From Ch128b sp964527925 (lineage in GTDB: Bacteria > Bacteroidota > Ignavibacteria > Ch128b): a stretch of DNA of 64,000 nt. Shown in pieces: positions 8,714 through 19,300 of the stretch. How positions within the stretch are numbered: position 1 is the stretch's first letter; each line of letters begins with the position of its first letter. The notes beneath the pieces were generated by a model. That model was not told the origin of the DNA. It was given only the letters and a program-made list of their open reading frames with translations, and did no database searches. The position numbers and the translations under genes were made by a program. Where the stretch lies: NCBI GenBank assembly GCA_964527925.1, contig CAZGQO010000008.1, forward strand, positions 56,943 through 120,942. The letters run 5' to 3'.

Positions 8714-9199
8714 ATGAAAAAGAAAAGCTGGATCGAAAAACTGAATGATTCAAAAGATTTGCCACGCATTGTAAAAATCACCGCAGAACAAACTTCAAAA
8801 AAGAATCTCTTCGGACTTGATGCTGGAGATACTATGGTAATTCCTTCTCCACTGGAAGTAAACGAATTGATGAAAAAAGTACGCAAGGGAAAATTAATCA
8901 CCATAAATGAAATCAGAAAGTCTTTAGCCAGAAAATATGGAGTAACGACAGCTTGTCCATTAACTACTGGAATATTTGCCTGGATTTCTGTAAATACAGC
9001 AGACGAAGAAAAGAATCAGGGCAAGGTTAGAATTACACCATACTGGCGGACTTTGAAAGTAAATGGTGAGATAAATCCGAAATATCCTGGTGGAGTCAAA
9101 CAGCAAATAAAATTATTGCAATCAGAAGGATTTGAGGTTATAAAAAATGGGGAAAAATTTTTTGTAAAGGATTACGAAAAGTATTTGATGAATTTATAA
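8714..9199 (+). CDS. MGMT-fold (alkyltransferase-like) protein with PYWR in place of PCHR
   Basis: The 161-residue protein has the core of the O6-alkylguanine-DNA alkyltransferase C-terminal domain. VRKGKLITINEIRKSLA (about 56-72) corresponds to the IPxGxVxTYGEIA helix pair, and TPYWRTLKVNGEI (108-120) to the PCHRVVxxDG active-site strand. KLLQSEGFEV near the end is also typical. The acceptor Cys is replaced by Tyr110 and the following His by Trp. The protein cannot therefore accept alkyl groups in the usual way and resembles alkyltransferase-like (ATL) DNA-lesion recognition proteins. Cys81 in CPLTTGIF is a different site. The start ATG at 8714 is chosen for GGGAGG four bases upstream; earlier in-frame TTG codons lack one. 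Confidence 0.7.
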   Translation: MKKKSWIEKLNDSKDLPRIVKITAEQTSKKNLFGLDAGDTMVIPSPLEVNELMKKVRKGKLITINEIRKSLARKYGVTTACPLTTGIFAWISVNTADEEKNQGKVRITPYWRTLKVNGEINPKYPGGVKQQIKLLQSEGFEVIKNGEKFFVKDYEKYLMNL

Positions 9200-9202
9200 T
9201 GT

Positions 9203-9664
9203 TCAGCTGATTTCTACTCTGTCGCTAAGTTCGTTAATGTCATCTGGTTTGCGTGGAAAATGTTCAGCGAGAACTTTACCGCATTCTTTCAGTGTATAAA
9301 TAATTCCTTCAAAAAAGTTTTTTTCTCTAAAATATTGTTCAGTCTTTTTAGCTAATTCATCCCAGAATGATTGGGGTAATTTTGAAGTGATTCCTTCATC
9401 AGGTAAGATGTAAAATTCTCTATCGTTCAATAATAAGAAAAAGAGAATTCCACTATTATCTCGAGTATTATTCATACCGAGACGGTAAAATTCTCTTATA
9501 GCAAGTTCACGAATTGAACGCTTGCGATTAAAAAAGCCGCGTTTGTTTTTGATGGAAACTCGAAGTTCACCAGAAGTTCTTTGTTCTTGATTTCGAATTT
9601 CTTCTGAAATTTTTTCTAATTCAATTTCAGATAAAATTTTGTGAACGAAATTTTTTGATATCAT
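9203..9664 (-). CDS. TPM-domain protein without membrane anchor
   Basis: The 153-residue protein begins with a short helix and continues into a TPM (YgcG/psb32-like) domain. Visible parts are RTSGELRVSIKNKRGFF, a helix RELAIREFYRLGM, the strand pair GILFFLLLNDREFYILPDEG, and a C-terminal helix pair ending EGIIYTLKECGKVLAEHFP. Most TPM proteins have a signal peptide and a membrane helix; neither is present here, so this one is probably cytoplasmic. Proposed roles of the domain include phosphatase-like activity and photosystem or envelope-protein maintenance; none can be chosen. Its ATG overlaps the stop of gpmA by four bases (ATGA), so translation is coupled. Confidence 0.75.
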   Translation of the reverse strand: MISKNFVHKILSEIELEKISEEIRNQEQRTSGELRVSIKNKRGFFNRKRSIRELAIREFYRLGMNNTRDNSGILFFLLLNDREFYILPDEGITSKLPQSFWDELAKKTEQYFREKNFFEGIIYTLKECGKVLAEHFPRKPDDINELSDRVEIS

Positions 9665-10296
9665 TCTAAATAATATTTATTGACAATCTTACCATTTTCA
9701 AATTCATAAACAATAGGTACACCGGTTGGAATGTTTAATTCCAGAACTTCTTCCTTGCTTAATCCATCAAGATACATTACAAGTGCCCGCAATGAATTTC
9801 CGTGAGCAGTTACAAGTACATTTAATCCTGCATTAAGATCTGGTTTGATTTTGTTGATAAAATATGGAATCACACGGTCAGCTGTGTCTTTCAAACTTTC
9901 ACTGATTCCATCTGGATTGAGTTCTGTTACAACTTTTGGAGGTGCAATATCGTAACTTCTTCTCCAGAGGTGAACCTGTTCTTTACCATATTTTTTTGCG
10001 GTCTCCTCTTTGTTGAGTCCCTGAAGAGCACCGTAATGTCTTTCGTTGAGAGCTTTGTCTCTTTCGACGGGAACATCGAGTTTGCCGGCGATTTCCATTG
10101 CAATTCGATCTGTATCGATTGCTCTTTTGAGAACGGAAGTGTATCGTTTATCGATTTGAATGTTTTTGAGTTTTTCACCGGCTTTTCTGGCTTCTTCTTC
10201 GCCGCGGGGACTCAGAGGTACATCAACCCAGCCAGTGAAACGATTTTCAAGATTCCATTGAGATTCACCGTGTCTTAATAAGATTAGCTTGCTCAT
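9661..10296 (-). CDS. gpmA: 2,3-bisphosphoglycerate-dependent phosphoglycerate mutase
   Basis: The 211-residue histidine-phosphatase-fold enzyme interconverts 3- and 2-phosphoglycerate in glycolysis and gluconeogenesis. The phosphohistidine is His9 in LLRHGESQWN, followed by the cofactor-dependent mutase signatures RFTGWVDVPLS, ERHYGALQGLNKEE and TAHGNSLRALV with the second catalytic His. The length is slightly under E. coli GpmA (250), as in many short bacterial versions. It is cytoplasmic. GAGGAG precedes the ATG by about 12 bases. The TPM gene follows with a 4-base overlap. Confidence 0.95.
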   Translation of the reverse strand: MSKLILLRHGESQWNLENRFTGWVDVPLSPRGEEEARKAGEKLKNIQIDKRYTSVLKRAIDTDRIAMEIAGKLDVPVERDKALNERHYGALQGLNKEETAKKYGKEQVHLWRRSYDIAPPKVVTELNPDGISESLKDTADRVIPYFINKIKPDLNAGLNVLVTAHGNSLRALVMYLDGLSKEEVLELNIPTGVPIVYEFENGKIVNKYYLE

Positions 10297-10459
10297 AGTG
10301 ATTATTTACTCCTCAAATTTTTTCAAAATTACGGAATATGTGAGAGTAGCTCAATTGATAATTATGAATTATTTGATGATAAAGAAGTAAATGGAGTCTT
10401 TTATTTTATTAAACGAATTGAAACATCTCTTGAGGTTCTTCATTTCGCTTGCGCTACAT

Positions 10460-10588
10460 TCAGAATGACAGTTTGGTTTACTGTCATTCTGAGGGAGTGA
10501 AACGACCGAGGAATCTTTTTCTGTCATGCGGAGTGAAGTGAAGCATTTTTGGGATTCTTCACTTCACTTCGTTCCGTTCAGAATGACA
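10460..10588. repeat. TGTCATTCTGA-type inverted-repeat elements
   Basis: TCAGAATGACAG (10460-10471) and CTGTCATTCTGA (10481-10492) form a perfect 12-bp inverted repeat with a 9-base loop. From TGTCATTCTGA at 10482 a 107-base unit runs to TCAGAATGACA at 10578-10588. Its interior contains GAGTGAAACGACCGAGGAATC and, inverted, GATTCTTCACTTCACTTCG. Related units lie at 29243-29400. No transposase is present. They look like short non-autonomous palindromic repeats. Confidence 0.7.
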
Positions 10589-10746
10589 ATATGGTTTTTT
10601 ATCATCGTTAAAGAATGAAATGGCTGAAGGATCCCCAAAATACTTCATCCATTCCTTATTATCTTTAGTTTTGATTCAATCTTATTTAGCATTTGGTGAA
10701 TTACTCTGACCAACGGATAGATCCTTCCCAAAAATATTTGATTAAA

Positions 10747-10785
10747 TCAACTACGGTCGAGGCAAGCCTCGCCCCTACAAAAAAT
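10747..10785. repeat. Hairpin repeat, family A, copy 1
   Basis: This 39-base sequence, centred on the hairpin GGTCGAGGCAAGCCTCGCCC, is repeated exactly at 10851-10889. Related pieces lie at 30174, at 30328 and at the right end of the window. Confidence 0.85.
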
Positions 10786-10850
10786 GTTTCTACTGCTGAG
10801 GAGGTTTGTCAATAGACGGATTTTTCCTTCCAAAAAAATGTTTAATTTGA

Positions 10851-10889
10851 TCAACTACGGTCGAGGCAAGCCTCGCCCCTACAAAAAAT
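10851..10889. repeat. Hairpin repeat, family A, copy 2
   Basis: An exact second copy of 10747-10785 in the same orientation, 104 bases downstream. Both copies are preceded by a T-rich stretch with CCTTCC and a run of A, so the duplicated unit may be longer than the perfect core. Confidence 0.85.
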
Positions 10890-10939
10890 CATCTTTTCAC
10901 AACTTTAATTAAATTGAAAAAAAATTTACGAGGTAAAAG

Positions 10940-12928
10940 ATGAAAAGAGTTATTCTCATTGGACTTTTATTTTTCATTGGAACACTATGGTCACAGAAAA
11001 ATAAATTCACTCTTGAAGAACAACTTATGCTTGATTATCCATCGCAGATATCTGTTTCACCAGACGGTAATTATACAGCATTTACAATTCGAAAAACTGA
11101 TTTTGAAAATACTAGATGGGTGAGTCAACTCTATTTACTCAACAACAAAAATGGACAAATCAAACAACTAACAACTCATACATCAGGAGTGAGAAACTTT
11201 GCTGTTTCATGGGAATCTAAATTTATCTACTTCGTTTCGAAAAGAGAATTTGAAGGTGAATATGGAAAAATAGTAAAAGGAGAAAATCAACTCTGGCGAA
11301 TTGCTCTTGATGGCGGTGAAGCTGAATTCTTTCTGAGACTGCCAAATGGAGTTGATGAGTTTGTATTCTCAAAAAATGGAAAATTTCTTGCTCTCCTTTC
11401 CGATGAAGAAATTTCTGATAGCTTGAAAAGAATCCAGGAACAAAATGAAAAAACTAAAAATGATGAAATTGTCTATCCGAAAGAAAATCCCAAAAAAGAA
11501 ATCTGGTTATATGAATTTCAATCAAAAAAATTGAAAAAGATATTCAAAGGTGATGCTGGCGTGAGCAACATTCGTTTTTCTGCTAATGATAATTTCATAC
11601 TCTATCAATCAAATTACACTGGCGAATACAACGATGAACAAAACCACGATGTTTTTATGCTTTCACTTGATGGAGTATCTACACAACTCACAAATTTTGC
11701 TGGACCAGAAACCGAACCACAAACTTCACCAGACGAAAAGTACTTCTCTTTTATCTCACAAACTGTTCCAGATATCGAGTTTGCTGAAACAGATATTGAG
11801 ATAATTAATTTCACTACCAAGGAAAGAATTAATCTTACAAAAGATTTCAATCTTTCAATAATTAGTTATCTCTGGCATCCATCAGAGTATAAAATTTTTG
11901 CACTTGTTAATGAGGGAGTTACAACACCACTTTATGTGATCGATGTCTCAACAAGAAATGTATCAAAATTAGTCGAAGGCAATTTTGTTTTATCGAATTT
12001 GAATTTGACAGGAGATGGTACAGCCTATATCATTTATGAAGATGCAAGTCACCTGAAAGAAATAAGCACAATCGAAAAAAATAAGATCCGTTTATTGACA
12101 AACTACTCATCACAACTTGAAAAATATCATATCAGTCCACCTGGCGTATTTTCTTTCAAAACATTTGACAATAAATATTCTATTCAATCACTGATGGTTG
12201 AACCAATAGATTTTGATCCTGCAAAAAAATATCCAATGATTTTGTGTGTTCATGGAGGTCCATACAGTGTATTCAAACAAACATTTCTTCAAAGTTATCC
12301 GATGCAGGTTTATGCAAACGAAGGCTTTGTAGTGATTGCACCAAATGTAAGAGGAAGTGCTGGATATGATGATGAGTTTGGTCAATCGAATCGTTATGAC
12401 TTAGGCGGAGGTGATTACAAAGACGCGATGTCGGCAGTTGATTTTGTTATTGCAAAAGGGTTTGTTGACTCAACAAGAATGGGAGTAATTGGTGGAAGTT
12501 ACGGCGGATATATGACAAACTGGATTATTTCACAAACAAATCGTTTCTCTGCAGCTGTTTCGATGTATGGAATTTTCAGTTTCTTTACCGACTTTTCAAA
12601 TTCATGGCAGCCAGTTTTTGAGAAAATGTATTTTGGTTATTACTACTGGGAAAGACCAATTGATCAAAATCATCTGTGGGTAAATCGTTCACCTGCTTTT
12701 TATGTGCAAAATATCACCACACCAGTTTTAATTCTTCAGGGTGACAGCGATCAATACACAAATCTTGCAAATTCTCAGGAAATGTATCAGGCTCTGAAAA
12801 TTCTTGGTCGAGAAGTGCAATTTGTAGTTTATCCTCGAGAAGGTCACGGCATTAGAAACGAGCCTCAACATTATCTAAACATGTTAAATCGAGGATTGGA
12901 GTGGTTTAAGAAATATTTGAAGCGGTGA
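10940..12928 (+). CDS. Secreted S9 family peptidase (prolyl oligopeptidase / acylaminoacyl-peptidase type)
   Basis: The 662-residue protein has a signal peptide (MKRVILIGLLFFIGTLWSQ), so it is periplasmic or exported. Residues about 30-400 form a beta-propeller (repeats such as ISVSPDGNYTAFTI and SPDEKYFSFIS). Residues about 410-660 form an alpha/beta-hydrolase domain with the triad Ser520 (GGSYGGY), Asp604 (QGDSDQYTN) and His636 (REGHGI). The family cleaves short peptides after Pro, Ala or acylated residues. There is no T9SS tail. GAGGT precedes the ATG. The spacers on both sides are repeat-filled, so it is probably transcribed alone. Confidence 0.93.
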   Translation: MKRVILIGLLFFIGTLWSQKNKFTLEEQLMLDYPSQISVSPDGNYTAFTIRKTDFENTRWVSQLYLLNNKNGQIKQLTTHTSGVRNFAVSWESKFIYFVSKREFEGEYGKIVKGENQLWRIALDGGEAEFFLRLPNGVDEFVFSKNGKFLALLSDEEISDSLKRIQEQNEKTKNDEIVYPKENPKKEIWLYEFQSKKLKKIFKGDAGVSNIRFSANDNFILYQSNYTGEYNDEQNHDVFMLSLDGVSTQLTNFAGPETEPQTSPDEKYFSFISQTVPDIEFAETDIEIINFTTKERINLTKDFNLSIISYLWHPSEYKIFALVNEGVTTPLYVIDVSTRNVSKLVEGNFVLSNLNLTGDGTAYIIYEDASHLKEISTIEKNKIRLLTNYSSQLEKYHISPPGVFSFKTFDNKYSIQSLMVEPIDFDPAKKYPMILCVHGGPYSVFKQTFLQSYPMQVYANEGFVVIAPNVRGSAGYDDEFGQSNRYDLGGGDYKDAMSAVDFVIAKGFVDSTRMGVIGGSYGGYMTNWIISQTNRFSAAVSMYGIFSFFTDFSNSWQPVFEKMYFGYYYWERPIDQNHLWVNRSPAFYVQNITTPVLILQGDSDQYTNLANSQEMYQALKILGREVQFVVYPREGHGIRNEPQHYLNMLNRGLEWFKKYLKR

Positions 12929-13356
12929 GTTAAATTTTCACCACTGAGGACACAGAGAAAAACAATGTAATTAATATAAAACAGATTAGGAAAAATATTA
13001 AGATTTATAACGAAATCTAATTATAAGTTTGTTTATCAGTTTATAACTTCAATTGTTGAAGATTTAGGCAGTTGATTAATTCATTTTTGTTCAAAAGACA
13101 TTTTTAGAAAAACTTTTTTAACTCTGTGAACTCTGTATCTCTGTGGTAAATACACATCCCATCTGAACTGAATCAACCGCTAAAGCGATATTTTTTTTGT
13201 TCAAAAAAACCTACCCTTTCATTTCTCATTTCAAAACACTTTCTCTATTCAAAACACACCTTTGTTGAAAAACCTTAATTTTTGCTAAAAAAATTAATTT
13301 CACCAGGGGCAAGGATGTTGAACATATTCTATAAAAAGATACAAAAGGTGCCTGAA
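12929..13356. other. Spacer with a possible inverted-repeat element
   Basis: No gene is seen in these 428 bases. CACCACTGAGGACACAGAG at about 12939 and, inverted, CTCTGTATCTCTGTGGTAAA ending at about 13150 resemble each other and bound about 215 AT-rich bases. The rest leads to the ribosome site of the giant surface protein. Confidence 0.5.
12937..13150. repeat. Element bounded by imperfect CCACAGAG-type inverted repeats
   Basis: The left end TTCACCACTGAGGACACAGA and the reverse complement of the right end (TTTACCACAGAGATACAGAG) share the order ACCAC-GAG-ACAGAG. The interior has no ORF. It may be a non-autonomous repeat or two pieces of one repeat family. Only one full example is in the window, so this rests on end similarity alone. 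Confidence 0.4.
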
Positions 13357-16300
13357 ATGACTAAAAATAATACATTCTTTGCCTTCATAATTTCGTTAGT
13401 AATTCTAAGCTTTAGTTTTACTAATAATTCATTCGCTCAGGGGAAATTTCCAAATTCCACTGAAGACTATACAAGTATTGCCCTTCCGACTGGAACTGAC
13501 AAAGGTAAGAATATCAAATTTATGAATCCATACGGCGATACTTTGTGGACAATTTTTGCTGGTACAATAAAGGGAACGCTTAATTCGGAAAACAAAAAGT
13601 TTTATTGTATAGACCTTCAACACTACATTGCTTTTAATCAAGATTATTGGGACGAAGGAACAACTGGTTCTGAGGTTACTTATATATTAAACAACTACTA
13701 TCCCTTCAAGACAAGTTATCCTGGTATGTTAAGTGACCTAACAAGAGAAGCCGCAGCTATTCAAATGGCAATCTGGCATTTTACAGATAGTGTTGATGTA
13801 AACACAATAACAAATGATAATACCGTTAAAACACGGGCAATTCAAATTGTAAATGATGCGATTACAAATCATAACAACATCAAACCAATTCAAACATTGT
13901 TAATTGTTACGAATTCAAATTCCTACCCGATTGGAACTACAGTTCAATTTTATGTTTTTGCATTTGATATAAATGGAGATCCTGTTCCAAATACTGTAAT
14001 TCATTTATCTACAACGCTCGGGAGTTTGAGCGTTGATTCAGTTGTAACAGATTTAAATGGACAGGGTGGACCAATTACACTTTCATATATGGGTGAAGGA
14101 TCTGCTATTGTTTCAGCTACTGCATTTGTCACAATTCCACACGGAACAATTTATGTTCACAAAACTTCACCATCAACAAAACAAAAATTAGTTCTCGCAA
14201 CCCCCGTAAATGATGTAAAACAAGTGCAGGATACAATCAGTTGGTTTACACCACAACCTTGTGATTTAACAGGATATATTACTTACACTCAAGGTGGATG
14301 GGGAAGTCCTTCTACAAGTGTTCCAGGGAAATTGAGAGATATGTTCTTCAGCTTAGTGTTTCCATCTGGCCTGGTAGTTGGCGGAAATTATACAATCACT
14401 TTAACATCACCTTTAGCTGTTCAGAATTTCTTACCGCAGAGTGGAAATGCTAATGCACTTAATCAAAATTATGTTGATCCATTATCTACCAGCTCAGGTG
14501 TTCTTGGCGGACAAATTGTTGCATTGAAATTAAATGTGATGTTTAACTCTGCAGGTTATCTTGGATCTAATCCTGTTCCTTTAGGTGATCTTGTAATTAA
14601 ATCGGGTCCTTTTACAGGATGGACTGTCAATCAATTTTTAAGCTTTGCTGAACAGGTACTTGGAGGTGGTTCACTAAATGGATTTACTTATTCTCAGATT
14701 AATGATGCAGCTACCATGATAAATGAGAATTTTGATAATGGAACAGTCAACAATGGTTATCTCGATTGTGGTGATAATGTGTTTGGAAAGATTGGTGATT
14801 TTGTCTGGTTTGATTTGAATGAAAATGGTGTGCAGGATAATGGTGAAGCTGGAATTCAAAATATACCTGTAAAATTGTATACATGTGCTGATGTGCTGGT
14901 TGATTCAGTTTACACAGACTCGAATGGTAAGTATGAATTCGTAAATGTTCTGCCGGGAAATTACTATGTGAAATTTGAATTGCCTGCTGGATATCAATTT
15001 ACAGTTAAAGATTATGGCGATGATAACTTTGACTCTGATGCTGATTTGATTTCAGGCAAAACTGTTTGCTTTACATTAAACGCTGGTGAAATTAGAAATG
15101 ACATTGATGCTGGAATGTTTTATCTGAAATCTTCACTCGGCGATAGAGTCTGGTTTGATTCAAATGAAAATGGAATTCAAGATAATGGTGAGGCTGGACT
15201 CGCTGGAATTAAAGTAGAATTATTCGATTGCAACGGAAATTTACTTGATTCAACTTTCACAGATCACGCTGGAAATTATCTGTTTGGTAATTTGAATCCA
15301 GGTCACTACAAAGTAAAATTCATAATTCCTGATTCTTTACAATTTACATCATTGAATCAAGGAAGCGATGATGAACTTGATTCTGACGCAGATCCATTAA
15401 GCGGAGAATCTTCTTGCATTACACTACAGGCTGATGAAAATAATCTTTCTGTTGATGCTGGTTTGATTTATAAGAAAAGTTCAATCGGTGATTTTATCTG
15501 GAATGACCTCAATATGGACGGTATTCAGGATTCTGATGAACCAGGTTTTGCTGGAGTGATAGTTAAACTTTATGATTGCTCAGGGAATTACATCACTCAA
15601 ACAACAACAGATAGTCTTGGTTTCTATCAGTTTAGTAATTTGTTGCCGGGCAGCTACAAGATAGAAGTTGTTTTGCCAGATGGCTATATGTTCAGTCCAG
15701 CAAATCAGGGAAGTGATGAATCAAAAGATTCCGATGTTAAGGCAAGTGGTGAATCTGATTGTATAAATCTTGGTCCAGATCAAAATTACACAATGCTTGA
15801 TGGAGGACTTCATTTGATTCCACCTCCACCGACCTGTTCAATTGGTGATCGTGTCTGGTTTGATACAAATAAAGACGGAATTCATGATGCAAGTGAATCA
15901 GGCGTTCAAAATGTTGTAGTTAAATTATTCGATTGTCAGGGTACTTTACTCGATTCGACAATAACTGATGCTGATGGATATTATTTGTTTGATAGTCTTG
16001 TGGCTGGAACTTATAAGATTAAAGTAGAGATTCCTGATGGTTTCACTTTCTCACCAAAAGATCAAGGGAATAGTGATTTATTAGATTCGGATGTTGATCC
16101 ATCAACTGGTGAAAGTGTTTGCATAAACATTGATCCACAAAATTGTGGTGAAAATGATGTAAAATGGGATGCTGGAATTTATCCAACTCCACCTGCACCA
16201 ACTTGCTCAATTGGTGACAGAGTCTGGGAAGATTTGAATAAAAATGGCAAACAGGATTATGGTGAGCCAGGTGTAGAAAATGTTAAAGTTAAATTGCTTG

Positions 16301-19300
16301 ATTGCAATGGTCAGGTTATTCAAACTACATTGACAGATAATGCTGGTTATTATCAATTCAATAATGTTGTTCAGGGTCAATACAAGATTAGAATTGTTTT
16401 GCCCGCTGGTTATGTCTTCACAATTAAAAATGCAGGCAGTAATGATTTATTAGATTCTGATGTTGATCCAATGACTGGATTATCAGACTGCTTCTCAGTG
16501 AATCCACCAGATTGCGATAGTAATGCAAATAGATGGGATGCTGGAATTTATAAGAACAAAGCTTCAGTTGGTGACTTTGTCTGGTTTGATGTTAATAAAA
16601 ATGGAATTCAAGATAATGGCGAAACAGGTCTTGCAGGAATTACAGTTAAACTATTCGATTGTTCAGATAATTTAATGAGCGTTACAACTACAAATTCTCA
16701 GGGTTATTACAAATTCGAAAACCTCAATCCAGGAAATTATTACCTCAAATTTGAAGCACCAACTAGTTATCTATTTACAGTTAAAGATGCTGGCAGCGAC
16801 GATAACATTGATTCTGATGTTGATCCGTTAACTGGAAAGACAATGTGCTTCAGTCTTGCTGCTGGTGCAGATGACTTTAGCTGGGATGCTGGTTTGAGTG
16901 AATGTGTTGTTGGTTACAAAGTTTGTGGTGTAGTATTTGATGATGTCAATGGTAATGGTGTTCAGGATCCAGGTGAAGTAGGAATTGAAAATGTTGTTGT
17001 AAAATTGTGGGGTACATCAGCCAATCTATTAGATCAGACTTTAACAGATGCTCTTGGTCGTTTCGAATTCTTGAATGTTGTTGATGGCGAATATCATGTT
17101 CAAGAAATTGATCCTGATGGCTATATCTCTACAACTCCAAATTCATTCAACATCTTTGTTAATGGTGCCGATGTTTGCGGAATTAAATTCGGTGATAAAG
17201 TAAAACCTGTACCCGAGCCATGTGATTTAACCAAGTACAAAACATATACTCAAGATCAATGGTGCCTTGAACCAGCAAAATCACTGCTATTGAATAACTT
17301 TGCAACAGTATTCCCGACTGGTATGGAGATCGGTGGCCAGGGTGCACCTTATAGTGCAATCTTCACAAGTGGAAATGCTGTTAGCGCCTTCTTACCACAG
17401 ATTGGTGCAGCAGGACAATTAAACAGTGACTACAGCAATCCATTAACAACTTCTGCTGGTGAATTTGCAGGTAATGTTGCTGCACTAACACTCAATGTTG
17501 CATTCAATGAAGCTGGTCTGCTTGGTTCAACATCAACAACAAAGATTAAGAATCTTGTTGTTGCATCAGGTCCATTAAAAGATTACAAAGTTTCTGAAGT
17601 ATTATTGATGGCTAATGTTGCACTTGGCGGTGGAACAACTCCATTTACAATTCAGACATTGAATGAAGTTGTTGAAATGATTAATTATAACTTTGCATGC
17701 GATTGCAACTACGGATTCTTAACATGTCCACCACCTCCAGATACTTGCGGCGGCGGTTATGATGCTGGTGTTGAATCCAATGCTAACCTTGCTGATTTGT
17801 TACTCAAACGTTTGACAAAGATTGAGTATGGATTAACAACCAAGATTTTAAGAAATCCAAAGGTCCCATTCACAGCATCATTTGGATTATATGAATTACT
17901 GCCTCAGTATGGTCCAATGGGATCAATTCAGAGAGAATCTACACCATTTGATATACTTGGAATTTCCAACGCAACTTCAGCTTATGCAGTTGATTACAAT
18001 TTACCACTTGCAAAAGGTGAAGCAAGAATTGCTGGCGTATTTGCAACAACTACAAATCCACCATATATCTATGAACATACAAAGGCAATTTGTGATAGAC
18101 TTGTTAACGCAAATCTGAGATCATTGACACAAATTAAAGTTGCTGATAACTACTTCTTTGCATCAGTAATTGAAAAACCAGAAGGAATTACTGATTATGA
18201 AATTCACTTCAGCGTATATGAAAAAGGTAATACTTATCTAATCGATTCAAGATGGTTAATTGAAGATTACACAGTACCTTCTGGTGTAACTAATATCTAT
18301 AACTTCCAGGTCTGGGGAAGCAACTTCAAGAACGCAATGTTCCTTGTCAATCAAATTATTGATCAATTCAAAGCAAAAGGTACAGTCGAATTCTTGAATA
18401 GATCACAATTAACTACACCGTTTGTGTATGTAACAAATGGCCGTTATCTCCACAATGGAACAGTTGAGATGATTATTAATAACGAAAGTTCGAGTTCAGA
18501 AAATATAGCAGTAGTTGTTCGTTCTCGTGTAGCTCAGGGTGGTGATAGATTTGAAAACATTCATACATATTCACTCAATCCAAGTTTGAATTCAATTAAA
18601 ATCAATACCGGAATTTTGAGTGATGCGAATATCTATATCATCTCCTCGAATGGATTCAAAGATGAAATCTTCGTCAGTGGTGGTGCATATACATTCTTGA
18701 ATGGTCAGAAATCAACTGTCAATTACTTTGATACAAAATCTTATCCAGCTCAGGATATTAACGATTATCCTGAAGGTTCACTTGTTCTCGCTGGTGGTGC
18801 TAAGATGCAAGGAAGCTTGAATGATTGGGTAATTATGTTCCGTTCGTTAACTGCCAATGCATCACCAATCGATTTGAGCGATTATGAATCGATTAGATTC
18901 ACAATTAATGGTCAGGGTGTTGTCTGGTTGAGATTAGAACAGGACGGTGTACAGAATTACAACTATCATATGAAGAAACTTGTTCTTGATGGTACTGAAA
19001 AGACTTATACAATCCCATTCTCAGAATTTATCCAGCGAGAAGGTTCATCGACACCACTCGATCCATCAAGACTCAGAAAGATATCACTTGTTTATGAAAA
19101 GAGAGATAATCAAAGTCTCACCAACTTTGAAGTTGAGTTGAAGAACATTGCATTCCTCAGTAAGAATGGTTCAAAGAAATCTACTGAGAGTGAAATTCCA
19201 ACAGAATACAAGTTAACTCAGAACTATCCGAACCCATTCAATCCATCAACTGTGATTGAATATTCGATAGTCAATCCTGAGTTCGTAACTCTGAAAGTAT

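Larger units (their letters stand above)
10297..10939. other. 643-base spacer made largely of dispersed repeats
   Basis: No gene is seen between the divergent gpmA and the S9 peptidase. The spacer contains TGTCATTCTGA-bounded elements (10460-10588) and two copies of a GTAGGGGCGAGGCTTGCC hairpin repeat (10747-10785 and 10851-10889). It ends in GAGGTAAAAG, the ribosome site of the gene at 10940. Confidence 0.7.

Noticed and set aside
10297..10939. A small RNA or tRNA in the large spacer
   Set aside because: No cloverleaf or conserved T-arm could be found, and the hairpins present belong to dispersed repeats.
14788..16950. Regularly spaced similar DNA units, superficially like a large tandem or CRISPR-type array
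   Set aside because: They are seven protein-level SdrD/Cna-B-like repeats of about 115 codons each in one open frame. DNA identity is moderate and there is no short repeat-spacer pattern.
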